A stretch of DNA of 64,000 nucleotides from Natrinema sp046097095 (GCF_046097095.1 NZ_CP175698.1:2852001-2916000), one strand, 5' to 3'; positions 40,744 to 49,246 are shown, counted from the stretch's first letter. Notes: generated by a model from the sequence alone, not told the origin. Numbers and translations: made by a program.

Positions 40744-41977
40744 TCAGGCGCGCACCTCCTCTTGGTCCTGCTGGCGTTCGACGCCAGCCTCTTCGGCGAA
40801 GCGCTCCAAGACGTCGACGGTGACGCGGCGCTTCTCGGCCCCGTAGTCTTTGACGCGGCGGGTGACCGCCTTGACCTGTTCGTCGGTGGGCTCGAATCCG
40901 CGTTCGACGAGCCGCTCTCGGACCGAATGGGTGCCGGTGTGCTTGCCCATGACGAGCTTGCGCTCGGCACCGACCATCTCCGGGGTCATGACGCCGGGTT
41001 CGAAGGTGTCGGAATTTTCGATGACGCCGGCGGCGTGGATGCCGCTCTCGTGGGAGAAGGCGTTGTCGCCGACGACGGGCTTGTTGCCCGGCGTCGCCAT
41101 TCCGCTTTTCTCCTCGACGATATCGGAAAGTTCGGTGATACGCGTCGTGTCGATTCCCGTATCGGTCTGATACAGCGACTCGACGCCCATCACGAACTCC
41201 TCGTAGGCGGCGTTGCCGGCCCGCTCGCCGATGGAGTTGACGGACACCTGTGCCTGGGACGCGCCGGCTTCGATGCCGGCCAGCGCGTTGGCGGTGGCCA
41301 GCCCGAAGTCGTCGTGGGTGTGGACGTCGATCCGCGCGTCGGTGTGGGCGCTGACCTTCTCGATCATGGCCTTGAACCGGGTCGGCGTGGCGACGCCACA
41401 GGTGTCTGGAATGTTGATCCAGTCGGTACCCGCTTCGGAGACCGCCTCGACGACCTCCATCAGGTACTCCTCGTCAGTTCGGGTCGCATCCATCGGCGAG
41501 AACATGCAGGTCACGCCCGCCTCTTTGATGCGCTCGACCGACTCGACTGCGCGTTCGACGACCTCCTCCCGGGTGGCGTGCATCGAATCCTCGATCTGAA
41601 CGTCGCTGGTGGACACGAACGTGTGCACCATCTCGACGCCGGAATCGAGCGCCGCTTCGATGTCCGCGTCGACGACGCGGGCTAACCCGCAGGTCGTCGA
41701 ACTGGTGGACGAAGCGATATCACGAACGGCTTCGAACTCGGCGTCCGAATTGACGGGGAACCCAGCCTCGATGACGTGGGTTCCCATCTCGTCCAAGATG
41801 GACGCAATCTGCCGTTTGTCGTCGTAGGAGAACGAAGTGCCGGGCGACTGCTCGCCGTCCCGGAGGGTCGTATCGAAGACACGTGCTGACTCTATTTCGT
41901 CAGTGGAATCTAACGTGCCCTGGAAGAACTCGACCCCCCTGACTGGTGTCAGAGGATGGGCTGTCTTGTGAAGACAT
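40744..41977 (-). CDS. leuA: 2-isopropylmalate synthase (apparent frameshift at G6 run near N-terminus)
   Basis: The body is a DRE-TIM metallolyase: 'VFDTTLRDGEQSPGTSFSYDDK', 'VIEAGFPVNSDAEFEAV', 'WINIPDTCGVATP' and the metal ligands in 'DVHTHDDFGLATANALAG'. No ATG, GTG or TTG in this frame lies near its conserved start. The ATG at 41977, placed 30 bases after a clear TATA box, opens a frame (MSSQDSPSSDTSQG) that joins the leuA frame exactly if the six-G run (41934-41939) had five Gs. That would give a 410-residue LeuA of normal look. Citramalate synthase is a related alternative, but the leu genes nearby favour LeuA. The shift may be a sequence error, a mutation or programmed slippage. It starts the amino-acid block. 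Confidence 0.85.
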
Positions 41978-42000
41978 TGTATCTGAATCCGAGGTGCGAC

Positions 42001-42013
42001 GAGATATATAAAG
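42001..42013 (-). promoter_or_regulatory. TATA box of leuA
   Basis: On the minus strand CTTTATATATCTC is centred 30 bases before the ATG at 41977. It is the strongest TATA-like element in this region and would give a transcript starting a few bases before that ATG, supporting it as the true leuA start. Confidence 0.7.
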
Positions 42014-42410
42014 GTAACGCTGTATTCACCGAGAGCTAGAACGCACAACCATACTGATCAATCGTGATGTACCGGAAATCGCACGACGGCATCGACCTAG
42101 TAGTGTAGTGTACGTCCTAATACAGTATTGATCACTGCGGTCGTCTGCGGGAGTCGTTTCGCGACTGCAGCCCAACTACCCGGCATTCGATCCGCGTTCG
42201 TTCGCTCGAGCGCTGGCGCGCGCTCGAGAGTGGCCGTTCGGTCGGTCTCGCTCCTTCGATGGCGTTCCAACACCGATATCGTTTAATTCCGTCTGAAATG
42301 TGGGACGATTGGTCAGCAGTTTCCCCGTTCGGTCGGGAACCCAACATCGAACGTCGTGTGCCGTCTGGAATGCCCATCGCAAGCAGGACACTCGAGGCGT
42401 GCGCGTGACA
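42014..42410. other. Intergenic region between leuA and ferritin-like gene
   Basis: No gene is supported. The region separates two divergent leaderless promoters. It contains GC-rich imperfect palindromes near 42,205-42,235 (GAGCGCTGGCGCGCGCTC) of unknown meaning. A minus-strand open frame across it has no protein character. Confidence 0.45.
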
Positions 42411-42421
42411 ATATTTTATAT
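42411..42421 (+). promoter_or_regulatory. TATA box of ferritin-like gene
   Basis: ATATTTTATAT is centred 29 bases before the ATG at 42445, the usual spacing for a leaderless haloarchaeal transcript. Confidence 0.65.
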
Positions 42422-42444
42422 CGGGTCGTGGTAGGGCCGCGCGT

Positions 42445-42900
42445 ATGACATCCGACGAGGTCACCGCGTTACTGACGCAAGCGTACAACGACGAACTCGA
42501 GACCGTGATGAACTACCTCTCGAACGCGATCGTCCTCGACGGGATCCACGCCGAGGAGGTCAAAGAGAGCCTCGAGGTAGATATTCAGGAGGAACTCGAC
42601 CACGCGCGGATGCTCGGCGAGCGGCTAAAACAGCTCGACGAATCCCCGCCGGGCTCGGAGTCGTTCGAGGCGACCCAGCACAGCCTCCAGCCGCCCGCGG
42701 ACACGACCGACGTGCAGTCGGTCATTGACGGCGTGCTCGAGGCCGAGGAGGACGCGATCGAGACCTACCGGTCGCTGATCGAGGCCGCGACGGATGCGAA
42801 CGATCCCGTCACGGAGGACGTCGCGGTGACGATCCTCTCTGACGAGGAGGCCCACCGGACGGAGTTCCGGGGCTTCCAGAAGGAGTTCCCGATGGACTGA
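42445..42900 (+). CDS. Ferritin-like four-helix-bundle protein
   Basis: This is a 151-residue helical protein. Helix 1 has 'AYNDELETVMNYLSNAI', helix 2 has 'EVDIQEELDHARMLGERLKQL' with an E-x-x-H pair (Glu50, His53), helix 3 has 'EAEEDAIETYRSLIEAA' and helix 4 has 'ILSDEEAHRTEFRGF' with another E-x-x-H. These are the di-iron ligands of the rubrerythrin/bacterioferritin-like fold. The function could be iron binding or peroxide detoxification; no rubredoxin domain is attached. It is transcribed from its own TATA box and is monocistronic. Confidence 0.85.
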   Translation: MTSDEVTALLTQAYNDELETVMNYLSNAIVLDGIHAEEVKESLEVDIQEELDHARMLGERLKQLDESPPGSESFEATQHSLQPPADTTDVQSVIDGVLEAEEDAIETYRSLIEAATDANDPVTEDVAVTILSDEEAHRTEFRGFQKEFPMD

Positions 42901-42979
42901 GCGGTTCGCATCTGACCGTCTCCGCGAGCGACCGAAAGCGTGGCGCTACGCGCCGCGCGAGCGAGCGGGGCGAGGAACC

Positions 42980-43077
42980 CTCGAGGCCGCGCCGACAGCG
43001 CGGCCGAGGGTGTGACGAAGGCTTTTGATCAACCTTTTGTGGAGGGGCAGCTTCGCCGGCCCGTAGCGCAAAAGGTT
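42980..43077. repeat. Palindromic intergenic element (two hairpins)
   Basis: An imperfect hairpin at 42980-43012 (CCCTCGAGGCCGCGC with GCGCGGCCGAGGG) is followed by a perfect 9-bp inverted repeat, AACCTTTTG at 43031-43039 and CAAAAGGTT at 43069-43077. The spacer of the second is itself GC-rich. Such AAAAGGTT-bearing palindromes remind me of dispersed intergenic repeats in related haloarchaea; only one copy is visible here. It lies downstream of the ferritin-like gene and ends about 40 bases before the next gene. Confidence 0.5.
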
Positions 43078-43115
43078 GCCGAACGTTTTTCTAACCCCGG
43101 TTCGAGCCACCCCGT

Positions 43116-43406
43116 ATGAGTGATTTCGACCTCGACCTTCGGGCCGTCGAGGAACACATCGACGACGAACTCGAGATTGAGGGCAGCATTCTCCTCGGTG
43201 TCCTCGACGGGGAGACCCCGGCCGAGGAGTGGCTCGAAGCAATCTCGAAGGGGAACGTGCTCGTCCTGAACGTCGACGGCGACGTCAACGAACTGGCCTC
43301 CGGCTTCGCACGTGACGTCAAGGAATCGGGCGGAAATCTCGTTCACTTCCGCGGGTTTTTGCTGGTGACGCCGCCGGGCGTCGACGTGAGCACCGAGCGG
43401 CTGTAA
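43116..43406 (+). CDS. Conserved haloarchaeal protein, DUF5779-like
   Basis: This is a 96-residue protein, 'MSDFDLDLRAVEEHIDDELE', with the blocks 'ILLGVLDGETPAEEWLEAISKGNVLVLNVDGDVNELASGFARDVKESGGNLVHFRGFLLVTPPGVDV'. The conserved pattern, ending in a 'P-P-G-V' loop, matches my memory of the haloarchaeal family DUF5779. It alternates strand and helix like a small alpha/beta domain. No catalytic residues stand out. Single gene, plus strand, downstream of the palindromic element. Function unknown. Confidence 0.82.
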   Translation: MSDFDLDLRAVEEHIDDELEIEGSILLGVLDGETPAEEWLEAISKGNVLVLNVDGDVNELASGFARDVKESGGNLVHFRGFLLVTPPGVDVSTERL

Positions 43407-43647
43407 CCTGACAAGCGGGCGTCGAGAGACCGGCCACTTTTTGGTTCGGGAGCCGGGCCAGCGGAGGGCGGCTCCGCGAGCCCGGAGCAATACGTGAATT
43501 CGGCCGTTTCCATCGGAGTCCCGTCGAGAGCGCGACGATCATCGGGCCGATGGCAGACGGTCCCAGCCACGCGGGCGACGTGGATGAACGCGGTGACGAG
43601 CCGAGACGGAACGCAGGTCTGCGAACGGCCGACGGTCGGTCGGCGCT

Positions 43648-44334
43648 CTACGACGACGCGAACGTCACGACGTGACCGTCTGGATCGCGAACGACCACCT
43701 CTTCGTCGCTCTCCCGTTCGACGGCGCGCACGCGATCGCCCACCGCCTCGAGTGCGGCCGCCGGCTCGTCGGTCTCGAAGCCGAGGTCGACGTGGACGCC
43801 GCCGCGGGCGTCGGCGATGCCGAGATGGGGCTCCCAGAGTTCCAGCGCCATCGGCCCGTGGAGGCGCACCCGCTTGCGGTCGTCGCCCTCGTCGACGGTT
43901 TCGAACCCCAGCGCCTCGTAGAAGGCTCGCGCGCGATCGAGGGCCTCGACCTCGAGCACCACCTCGAAAATGCCGTCGATCCCCGGCCCGGTCACGTCCT
44001 GCTGGCCGAGTTCGACGCAGTTGCCGTCGGGATCGTAGAGGTACAGCGACCGCGCGGGGCCGAACCGCGCCTCCTCGAGGTCGTAGCCTTCGGAGAGGCG
44101 CTCCCACCAGTCGTCGTACTCGGCCTCGGGGATCGAAAACGCGTAGTGCGTGTGGAGACCGCCGCGCGGGAACCCCGTCGGGCGACGGAGGATCAGGTCG
44201 GTGTCGCCCGCCGCGAAGACGAGTTCGTCGGTCCCGCGCTCGCGCACGGGCAGTCCCAGTCGCTTTTCGTAGAACGTCCCCGCCGGCTCGAGGTACTTGG
44301 CCTCGAGTGCCAGCCAGGAAAGCCCGGACAACAT
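43648..44334 (-). CDS. VOC-superfamily protein with two glyoxalase-like domains
   Basis: This is a 228-residue protein. Two vicinal-oxygen-chelate modules are visible. Residues about 1-115 have 'FYEKRLGLPVRE', 'HYAFSIPEAEYDDWW' and 'SLYLYDPDGNCVELGQ'; residues about 120-228 have 'RARAFYEALGFETVDEG', 'GGVHVDLGFE' and 'VVVRDPDGHVVTF'. The pattern is that of extradiol dioxygenases and glyoxalases with metal-binding His and Glu. The N-terminal extension in the open frame beyond 44334 is not conserved, so I start at MLSGLSW. Substrate unknown. Stand-alone gene, divergent from the next. Confidence 0.86.
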   Translation of the reverse strand: MLSGLSWLALEAKYLEPAGTFYEKRLGLPVRERGTDELVFAAGDTDLILRRPTGFPRGGLHTHYAFSIPEAEYDDWWERLSEGYDLEEARFGPARSLYLYDPDGNCVELGQQDVTGPGIDGIFEVVLEVEALDRARAFYEALGFETVDEGDDRKRVRLHGPMALELWEPHLGIADARGGVHVDLGFETDEPAAALEAVGDRVRAVERESDEEVVVRDPDGHVVTFASS

Positions 44335-44504
44335 ACGGAACGCTACGCCAGGAGGAGACATAGAAGCGTCGCCGGCCGTCTTCGACGGGTCGTCCGAGGG
44401 AGCATCCCAAATCGGAGGTCCGCCGATTGTCGCCCCGGCCAACGGCTGGTCGGTGACGCCCGGTTTACCCACGTTTATGGCCTGAGATCACATAGCACAC
44501 CGAT

Positions 44505-45188
44505 ATGAGTTTTCGCGCTGACGAGCGAGCGACCGAGTTCCGCGAGATCGACCGGTTCGACGGCGGCGTCGGCTGGATCGCCCACCCCGATGAGCGGATG
44601 CAACGCGCTAGCCATGCCCTCGCGGTCGACGGCGAGGTCTGGGTGATCGACCCCGTCGACGCCGATGGGATCGACGACCTGCTCGCCGAGTTCGGCGACG
44701 TAGCCGGCGTCGTCGTCACGCTCGACCGGCACAAGCGCGACGCCGCTACAATCGCCGACCGGCACGGCGTCCCGGTCTACCTCCCCGAGTTCTTCACGGG
44801 CGTTACCGAGGAAATCGACGCCGCGGTCGCCCGGTTCGACGACGAGCTCTCGGACACCGGAATTCGGTCCCTGAAGCTGGTCGACAACCGCTTCTGGCAG
44901 GAGGTCGCCCTCTACAATCCCGCCGACGGGACCCTTATCGTCCCCGAAACGGTCGGGACCGTCGACTACTTCCTGGCCGACGACGAGGTCCTCGGCGTTC
45001 ACCCGGTGTTGCGACTGACGCCGCCGCAGACGACACTGCGCGAAGTCGCCCCCGAGCGCGTCCTCGTCGGCCACGGAGCCGGCGTGATGGGCGACGCCGC
45101 GCGCGCCCTCGAGGACGCGCTCGCCAACTCTCGGCGGAACGCGCCCAGACTCTACGCGTCGACCGCGTTCGACATGCTTCCGATCTGA
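44505..45188 (+). CDS. Degenerate metallo-beta-lactamase-fold protein
   Basis: This is a 227-residue soluble protein. The layout 'ALAVDGEVWVIDPVDADGIDDLLAEFGDVAGVVVTLDRHKRDAATIADRHGVPVYLPEF' resembles MBL-fold hydrolases, but the H-x-H-x-D-H metal motif is replaced by 'DRHKRDA', and later His ligands are mostly absent apart from one in 'VLVGHGAGVM'. It is therefore likely a non-catalytic member, or uses different chemistry. Similar short proteins occur in haloarchaea as hypothetical. The gene is separate from neighbours, with an AT-poor promoter region. The family call is moderate; function is not claimed. Confidence 0.6.
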   Translation: MSFRADERATEFREIDRFDGGVGWIAHPDERMQRASHALAVDGEVWVIDPVDADGIDDLLAEFGDVAGVVVTLDRHKRDAATIADRHGVPVYLPEFFTGVTEEIDAAVARFDDELSDTGIRSLKLVDNRFWQEVALYNPADGTLIVPETVGTVDYFLADDEVLGVHPVLRLTPPQTTLREVAPERVLVGHGAGVMGDAARALEDALANSRRNAPRLYASTAFDMLPI

Positions 45189-45266
45189 CGGGCCGCCGTC
45201 CTGAAACCGACGCGGACCACGGCACGCGTGGCATACATTGAACTACCGTGCACCCAAAGGAGCCGT

Positions 45267-45689
45267 GTGGTCTACGTAACCCGCGGGCTCGTCGACGTGC
45301 TCTTGGATCTGGCCAGCGACGCCGATCCGTCTCCCGTGACGACCGGCGTCTCCGTCACCGCGGCGAGCGAGTTCGAGGATGCGAGTGGGCTGCCGCCAGA
45401 GACTCCGGTCTTTACGGATTTCTTCCTGCCGACCTCAGACAACCCCGTCAACGCCGTCTTCGGCGTCGACCTCTCGACGCCCGCCCGTCAGACACAGGGC
45501 CGGTTCGTCTCCCATCCCGTCGGCGAACTCGAGGTGACGCGTCGGGACGATCTGGCCCAGATCATCTTCGTCGCCGTCCCACCGTGGGAGGTCGACAAGC
45601 GGTCGTTCGCCGCCTTCGACCGCAGCGGCCGACGCCAGCCCCTCGAGATCGTCGACGCCGCGCCGCCGGGGCAGTCACTGACCGACTGA
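45267..45689 (+). CDS. Conserved hypothetical haloarchaeal protein
   Basis: I start this at the GTG at 45267 because a Shine-Dalgarno-like AAAGGAG lies just before it and 'VVYVTRGLVDVLLDLA' looks like a natural N-terminus; an ATG 13 codons upstream is possible. The 140-residue product alternates strands and helices ('VTTGVSVTAASEFE', 'TPVFTDFFLPTS', 'VNAVFGVDLSTP', 'GRFVSHPVGELEVTRRDDLAQIIFVAVPPW'). The 'FVSHPVG' and 'AVPPWE' blocks appear conserved in haloarchaea to my memory. A JAB/MPN-like fold is conceivable, but the H-x-H-S-D motif is absent. Function unknown. Confidence 0.7.
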   Translation: MVYVTRGLVDVLLDLASDADPSPVTTGVSVTAASEFEDASGLPPETPVFTDFFLPTSDNPVNAVFGVDLSTPARQTQGRFVSHPVGELEVTRRDDLAQIIFVAVPPWEVDKRSFAAFDRSGRRQPLEIVDAAPPGQSLTD

Positions 45690-45765
45690 GTCCCGTTCGA
45701 GAAAGCCTGCCCGTGGTTCGCTGTCCGCTGCGTGTCGCCACCGGAAAAAGTGCGAGTCGTGAGCG

Positions 45766-45888
45766 TCATCCCCGGGAGGAAACCGGGAACTCGTCATCAC
45801 CGATGATTCGGTCGATGATGCTTCCCGGGGTCCGCTCGCGCCCGTCGTCGTCGGGGTCATCGGACGGGAAATTCGGGATGTGAGGCAT
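45766..45888 (-). CDS. Candidate 40-residue microprotein
   Basis: A minus-strand ATG at 45888 opens 40 codons: it begins MPHIPNFPSDD, contains 'RTPGSIIDRIIGDDEFPV' and ends 'SSRG' before TGA. The composition is strongly acidic with haloarchaeal codon use, and a GGAGG lies 11 bases upstream. A competing ATG three bases further upstream gives only 11 codons. The helix 'SIIDRIIGDD' might be a binding peptide. It is too short for routine gene calling. Reality depends on conservation in relatives. Confidence 0.45.
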   Translation of the reverse strand: MPHIPNFPSDDPDDDGRERTPGSIIDRIIGDDEFPVSSRG

Positions 45889-45996
45889 GCATCTCGACCC
45901 TCCGGTTCGAGCTACCGGCTCGAGGCTGAAAAGCGCTGGCCCCGTTCCTCGGTGTCCGCGGTCGGGCGCGTCGATTACCGAATCAGTGTGCCGGCG

Positions 45997-46206
45997 TTAC
46001 TCGAGATAGCCCAGCCCCCGAAGCTGTTCGGTGATCTCTTCGAACTCCGCTTCGGTGAGTTCGCCCTCTTTCTGGTGTTGAATAACGATGCTGCGCAGGA
46101 GAAACCGGACGAGGTCGCTGGTGCTTTGAAAACTCGTCCCCTCGATCGTCTCCTCGACGCGGTCGGCGAGGTCTTTCGGGATCGACACCGTAGTGTACTC
46201 GGTCAT
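45997..46206 (-). CDS. Ribbon-helix-helix (CopG-type) DNA-binding protein
   Basis: This 69-residue protein begins 'MTEYTTVSIPKDLADRVEETIEGTSFQSTSDLVRFLLRSIVIQHQ', the strand-helix-helix pattern of CopG/Arc regulators, followed by a C-terminal tail 'GELTEAEFEEITEQLRGLGYLE' of the type seen in haloarchaeal RHH proteins. The N-terminal strand would enter the DNA major groove as a dimer. It is divergent from the DUF5789-like gene with 172 bases between starts. The long frame upstream of 46206 has no protein character. Target unknown. Confidence 0.87.
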   Translation of the reverse strand: MTEYTTVSIPKDLADRVEETIEGTSFQSTSDLVRFLLRSIVIQHQKEGELTEAEFEEITEQLRGLGYLE

Positions 46207-46378
46207 ACGCCATACTCCGTCGCGGTCCCCAAAGACGTGTCGACGGACGGCGGCCGTTGGGGGTCGGCGCTCGCCGTCCGGCCGCGGATCACCGATACAA
46301 TCCGTTGGCGATAACCGTACACGCCCGCTCGTCTCCGCAGGCGTTTTTATATTTGACTCCGTACCGAAGGGCACAGGT

Positions 46379-46708
46379 ATGGGAGTCCGGCCACCATCGA
46401 GCGGAGACGACGAGGAACCTGACAGTATCGAGTTCGGCATCGCCGCCGTCGACGCCCGTCTCAGAGAGTCCGATCTCTCATTTCCGGCCACGAAAGACGA
46501 CGTTCGTGCCGAGCTCGGCCACGAGCGCATCCCCTACGACGTACACGGCAACGACGTGTCGCTGGGCGAAATGCTCGATCGCGTCCCGACGACCCGGTTC
46601 GACTCCCGGCAGGAACTGTTGAACCAGCTCCATCAGCCGTTCGAGGAGTACCGCCGAAACAGCTCGAGCGGCGTCGTCGCACAGGTCCGCTCGCTACTGC
46701 CGTTCTGA
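46379..46708 (+). CDS. Conserved haloarchaeal protein, DUF5789-like
   Basis: This is a 109-residue protein. Residues about 25-95 form a compact domain: 'RLRESDLSFPATKDDVRAELGHERIPYDVHGNDVSLGEMLDRVPTTRFDSRQELLNQL'. The pairing of 'FPATKDDV' with 'L-x-E-M-L-D-x-V-P-x-x-x-F-x-S-x-x-E-L' fits the haloarchaeal family I know as DUF5789. A TATA-like TTTTTATATTTG lies about 30 bases upstream, supporting the ATG at 46379 and a leaderless mRNA. Function unknown; it is soluble and has no metal-binding motif. Confidence 0.75.
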   Translation: MGVRPPSSGDDEEPDSIEFGIAAVDARLRESDLSFPATKDDVRAELGHERIPYDVHGNDVSLGEMLDRVPTTRFDSRQELLNQLHQPFEEYRRNSSSGVVAQVRSLLPF

Positions 46709-46740
46709 CCGCGTCTGTCGTCGTGACGTCGCGTTTTGTT

Positions 46741-47748
46741 TCACTCGTCGCGCGCCTCGCGCGCGATCCGCTCGAGCCGGCGTCGCTGCTCGCGGTGGAG
46801 AGTCACGAGCATGTCCGAGAGGACGCCGAACATGAGCAACTGGACGCCGAGGATGATCGCGGCGGCCGAGACGACGGCCATCACCTCGTGGCTCTGGTGG
46901 AATTGCACCCACTCCCAGAGGACGTACATCGCGATAAGAGCCCCAGCGATGATGCCGCTGATACCGAGACTACCGAAATAAAAGAGGGGGTTGTTCGTCT
47001 TGGCCAGCGAGTACAACGCCAGTAGGATCGTCCCGCCGTCTCTGACCGGGTGAAGGTTGGTCTCGGACTCGTCAGGTCGCGCGCGGTAGCTGATCGGGAC
47101 AACCGTCGTCTCGATCCCGTGTTTCACGCACTCGACGGCCAGTTCGGTCTCGATCGTAAAGCCGTCCGAATCGAGCGAGAGGCGCTCGAACGAGTCGACG
47201 GTAAACGCCCGGTAGCCTGAGAGGATGTCCTCGTAGTTGGCCCCGTGGACGAAGCCGAACGCGCGATTGATCATCCGATTGCCAAAGCCGTTCAACGTAC
47301 GCATCGCATCGTCGTCCATGTCCGCAAAACGGTTACCGATCACGTGCTCGTAGCCCCGCGACAGCGGCTCGATCATCTTGTCTGCGTCGGCCGGCTCGTA
47401 GGTCCCGTCGCCGTCGAGCATCAGGACGTACGGCACCGTCACGTACTCGAGGGTCTCGCGGACGGCCTGACCCTTCCCCGTGCCCGACTGGACGAACACC
47501 TCCGCGCCGTGCTCGCGGGCGATCTCACGGGTGTCGTCCGTCGAGTCGCCGTCGACGACGACGACGTTCTCGTATCCCTCATCGCGGAAGCCCTCGATCA
47601 CGTCCCCGATCGTGGCCGCCTCCTCGAGCGTCGGGATGAGCACGCAGACCTCGTCGGGCGTGATCTCGCTGGCCTCCTCGCCCACGGCGACGGCCTCGCC
47701 GCCGTCCGAGAGAACGCTCGAGTCCGCACACACCGCGTCGTCTTCCAT
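46741..47748 (-). CDS. aglJ: AglJ, dolichyl-phosphate hexosyltransferase of N-glycosylation
   Basis: This is a 335-residue protein. The GT2 catalytic domain starts 'CVLIPTLEEAATIGDVIEGF' and has the DxD-like 'MLDGDGTYEPADADKM'. Strong haloarchaeal AglJ identity follows: 'HVIGNRFADM', 'DILSGYRAFTVDSFERLSLDSDGFTIETELAVECVKHGI' and 'LAKTNNPLFYFGS'. Two C-terminal membrane helices ('GISGIIAGALIAMYVLWEW', 'AVVSAAAIILGVQLLMFGVLS') anchor it. In Haloferax AglJ adds the first hexose to dolichol phosphate for the S-layer N-glycan. The N-terminal 30 residues are an acidic extension. It is the first gene of the agl locus here, transcribed leftwards. Confidence 0.94.
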   Translation of the reverse strand: MEDDAVCADSSVLSDGGEAVAVGEEASEITPDEVCVLIPTLEEAATIGDVIEGFRDEGYENVVVVDGDSTDDTREIAREHGAEVFVQSGTGKGQAVRETLEYVTVPYVLMLDGDGTYEPADADKMIEPLSRGYEHVIGNRFADMDDDAMRTLNGFGNRMINRAFGFVHGANYEDILSGYRAFTVDSFERLSLDSDGFTIETELAVECVKHGIETTVVPISYRARPDESETNLHPVRDGGTILLALYSLAKTNNPLFYFGSLGISGIIAGALIAMYVLWEWVQFHQSHEVMAVVSAAAIILGVQLLMFGVLSDMLVTLHREQRRRLERIAREARDE

Positions 47749-47880
47749 CGGGGGGTACTCCCCCGCCGACCCGCAAAAGGCTACTGATTGACTAGTGGCG
47801 GATATTTACGTCCATATTCGACTAGAACTGGAACCGCGTCTGTGATTTGTTCGCCACTGAATCAGTGGGTTCTCGTGACC

Positions 47881-49170
47881 TTACCAAGTCATCCCCTCGT
47901 AGACCTCGAGGGCATCCCGATCAACGTCGATCCGGCGGCCGTCGACGACGACCGGCCGGGCCATCCCCTTAAAGGTGAGGTCGTCGAACTCGGGCCAGTC
48001 GGTCGCGACGACGGCTCCGGCGGCGTCCGCAAGTGCGGTGTCGGCGGAGTCGGCGTACTCGAGCTCTGGATAGTCGGGTCGGACGTTCTCGATCGCGACC
48101 GGATCGTAGGCAACGACCGTCGCGCCGCGCTCGCGGAGGTGGTCGATCACGTCCAGCGCGCGCGACTTGCGCACGTCGTCGGTGCCAGGCTTGAAGGAGA
48201 GTCCGAGGACTGCGATGCGGGCCCCCTCGAGGGCGACGTGCTCTTCGAGCAGGTCGACGAGCCGGCGGGGCTGGTCGTCGTTGACGTCGACCACTGCGTC
48301 GAGCAGTTCGGGCTCGTACCCCTGTTCACGCGCCCCGGCCCGCAGGGCGTTCACGTCTTTTGGGAAACAGGAGCCACCCCAGCCGAGTCCCGAGCGCATG
48401 AAGCGGTCGGAGATCCGGTCGTCGAGGCCGACCGCCTCGAGGACCTCGTAGGCGTCCGCGTCGTACTCCGTCGCGATGTTGCCCAGTTCGTTGACCAGCG
48501 AGACCTTGGCCGCGAGGAAGGCGTTGTTCGCGTACTTGATGAGTTCGGCCTCGCGAATGTCGGTCTCGACGAGGTCCGTCTCGTCTCGTTCTAAGATAGG
48601 GGCGTACAGTTCGCGCAGGGTGGTGGCCGCCTCGTCGCTCGCCGTGCCGAGGACGACCTTGTCTGGCTCGAGGAAGTCCTCGACGGCGGTCCCCATCCGG
48701 AGGAACTCGGGGTTCATCGCGACCTCGATCCCTTCGCCGATCGGGGTGCCGGATTCGGCCTCGAGGATCGGCGCGACGACCTCTTCGGTCGTGCCCGGGA
48801 GGACCGTGCTCTTGACGACCACGAGGTGGTCGTCGTCTTTGGACTCGAGCGCACGGCCGAGCGACTCCGCACCGGCGCGCATAATGGCGAGGTCGAGACT
48901 GCCATCCTCGGTCTGGGGCGTGGGGAGACAGAGGAAGGTGACGTCGGTGTCGCGGACCTCGTCGTAGTCTGTCGTCGCGCGGAGGGTGGTTCCCGCGTGG
49001 TCGGCGATCCGTTGCTCGAGGCCCGACTCGTGGATTGGAGCCTCGCCGGCGTTGATGCTGTCGACGATGTCCTCGTCGATTTCGATGTTCAGTACGTTGT
49101 GGTCGAGGTCTGCGAGGCAGGCGGCGATCGTCGTGCCGACGTAGCCGCTGCCAACGATGGAGACGTTCAT
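47881..49170 (-). CDS. aglM: UDP-glucose 6-dehydrogenase (AglM type)
   Basis: This is a 429-residue protein. The N-terminal NAD domain is 'MNVSIVGSGYVGTTIAACLADLDHNVLNIEID'. The middle domain carries the catalytic Cys in 'GWGGSCFPKDVNAL' (Cys268), preceded by 'IKYANNAFLAAKVSLVNEL'. The C-terminal UDP-binding domain has 'VLGLSFKPGTDDVRKSRALDVI'. It oxidises UDP-glucose to UDP-glucuronate using two NAD+. AglM of Haloferax supplies the hexuronic acid of the S-layer glycan. It sits between aglF and aglJ on the same strand. UDP-mannuronate-type dehydrogenases are related, but the gene set favours UDP-glucose. Confidence 0.94.
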   Translation of the reverse strand: MNVSIVGSGYVGTTIAACLADLDHNVLNIEIDEDIVDSINAGEAPIHESGLEQRIADHAGTTLRATTDYDEVRDTDVTFLCLPTPQTEDGSLDLAIMRAGAESLGRALESKDDDHLVVVKSTVLPGTTEEVVAPILEAESGTPIGEGIEVAMNPEFLRMGTAVEDFLEPDKVVLGTASDEAATTLRELYAPILERDETDLVETDIREAELIKYANNAFLAAKVSLVNELGNIATEYDADAYEVLEAVGLDDRISDRFMRSGLGWGGSCFPKDVNALRAGAREQGYEPELLDAVVDVNDDQPRRLVDLLEEHVALEGARIAVLGLSFKPGTDDVRKSRALDVIDHLRERGATVVAYDPVAIENVRPDYPELEYADSADTALADAAGAVVATDWPEFDDLTFKGMARPVVVDGRRIDVDRDALEVYEGMTW

Positions 49171-49246
49171 AGGATTGGGGAAGGGAAGTGGTGATTAGTC
49201 GCTTTTGGGTTGGGACTACTTGCGTGTCGAGCGAACGATCAGTACG

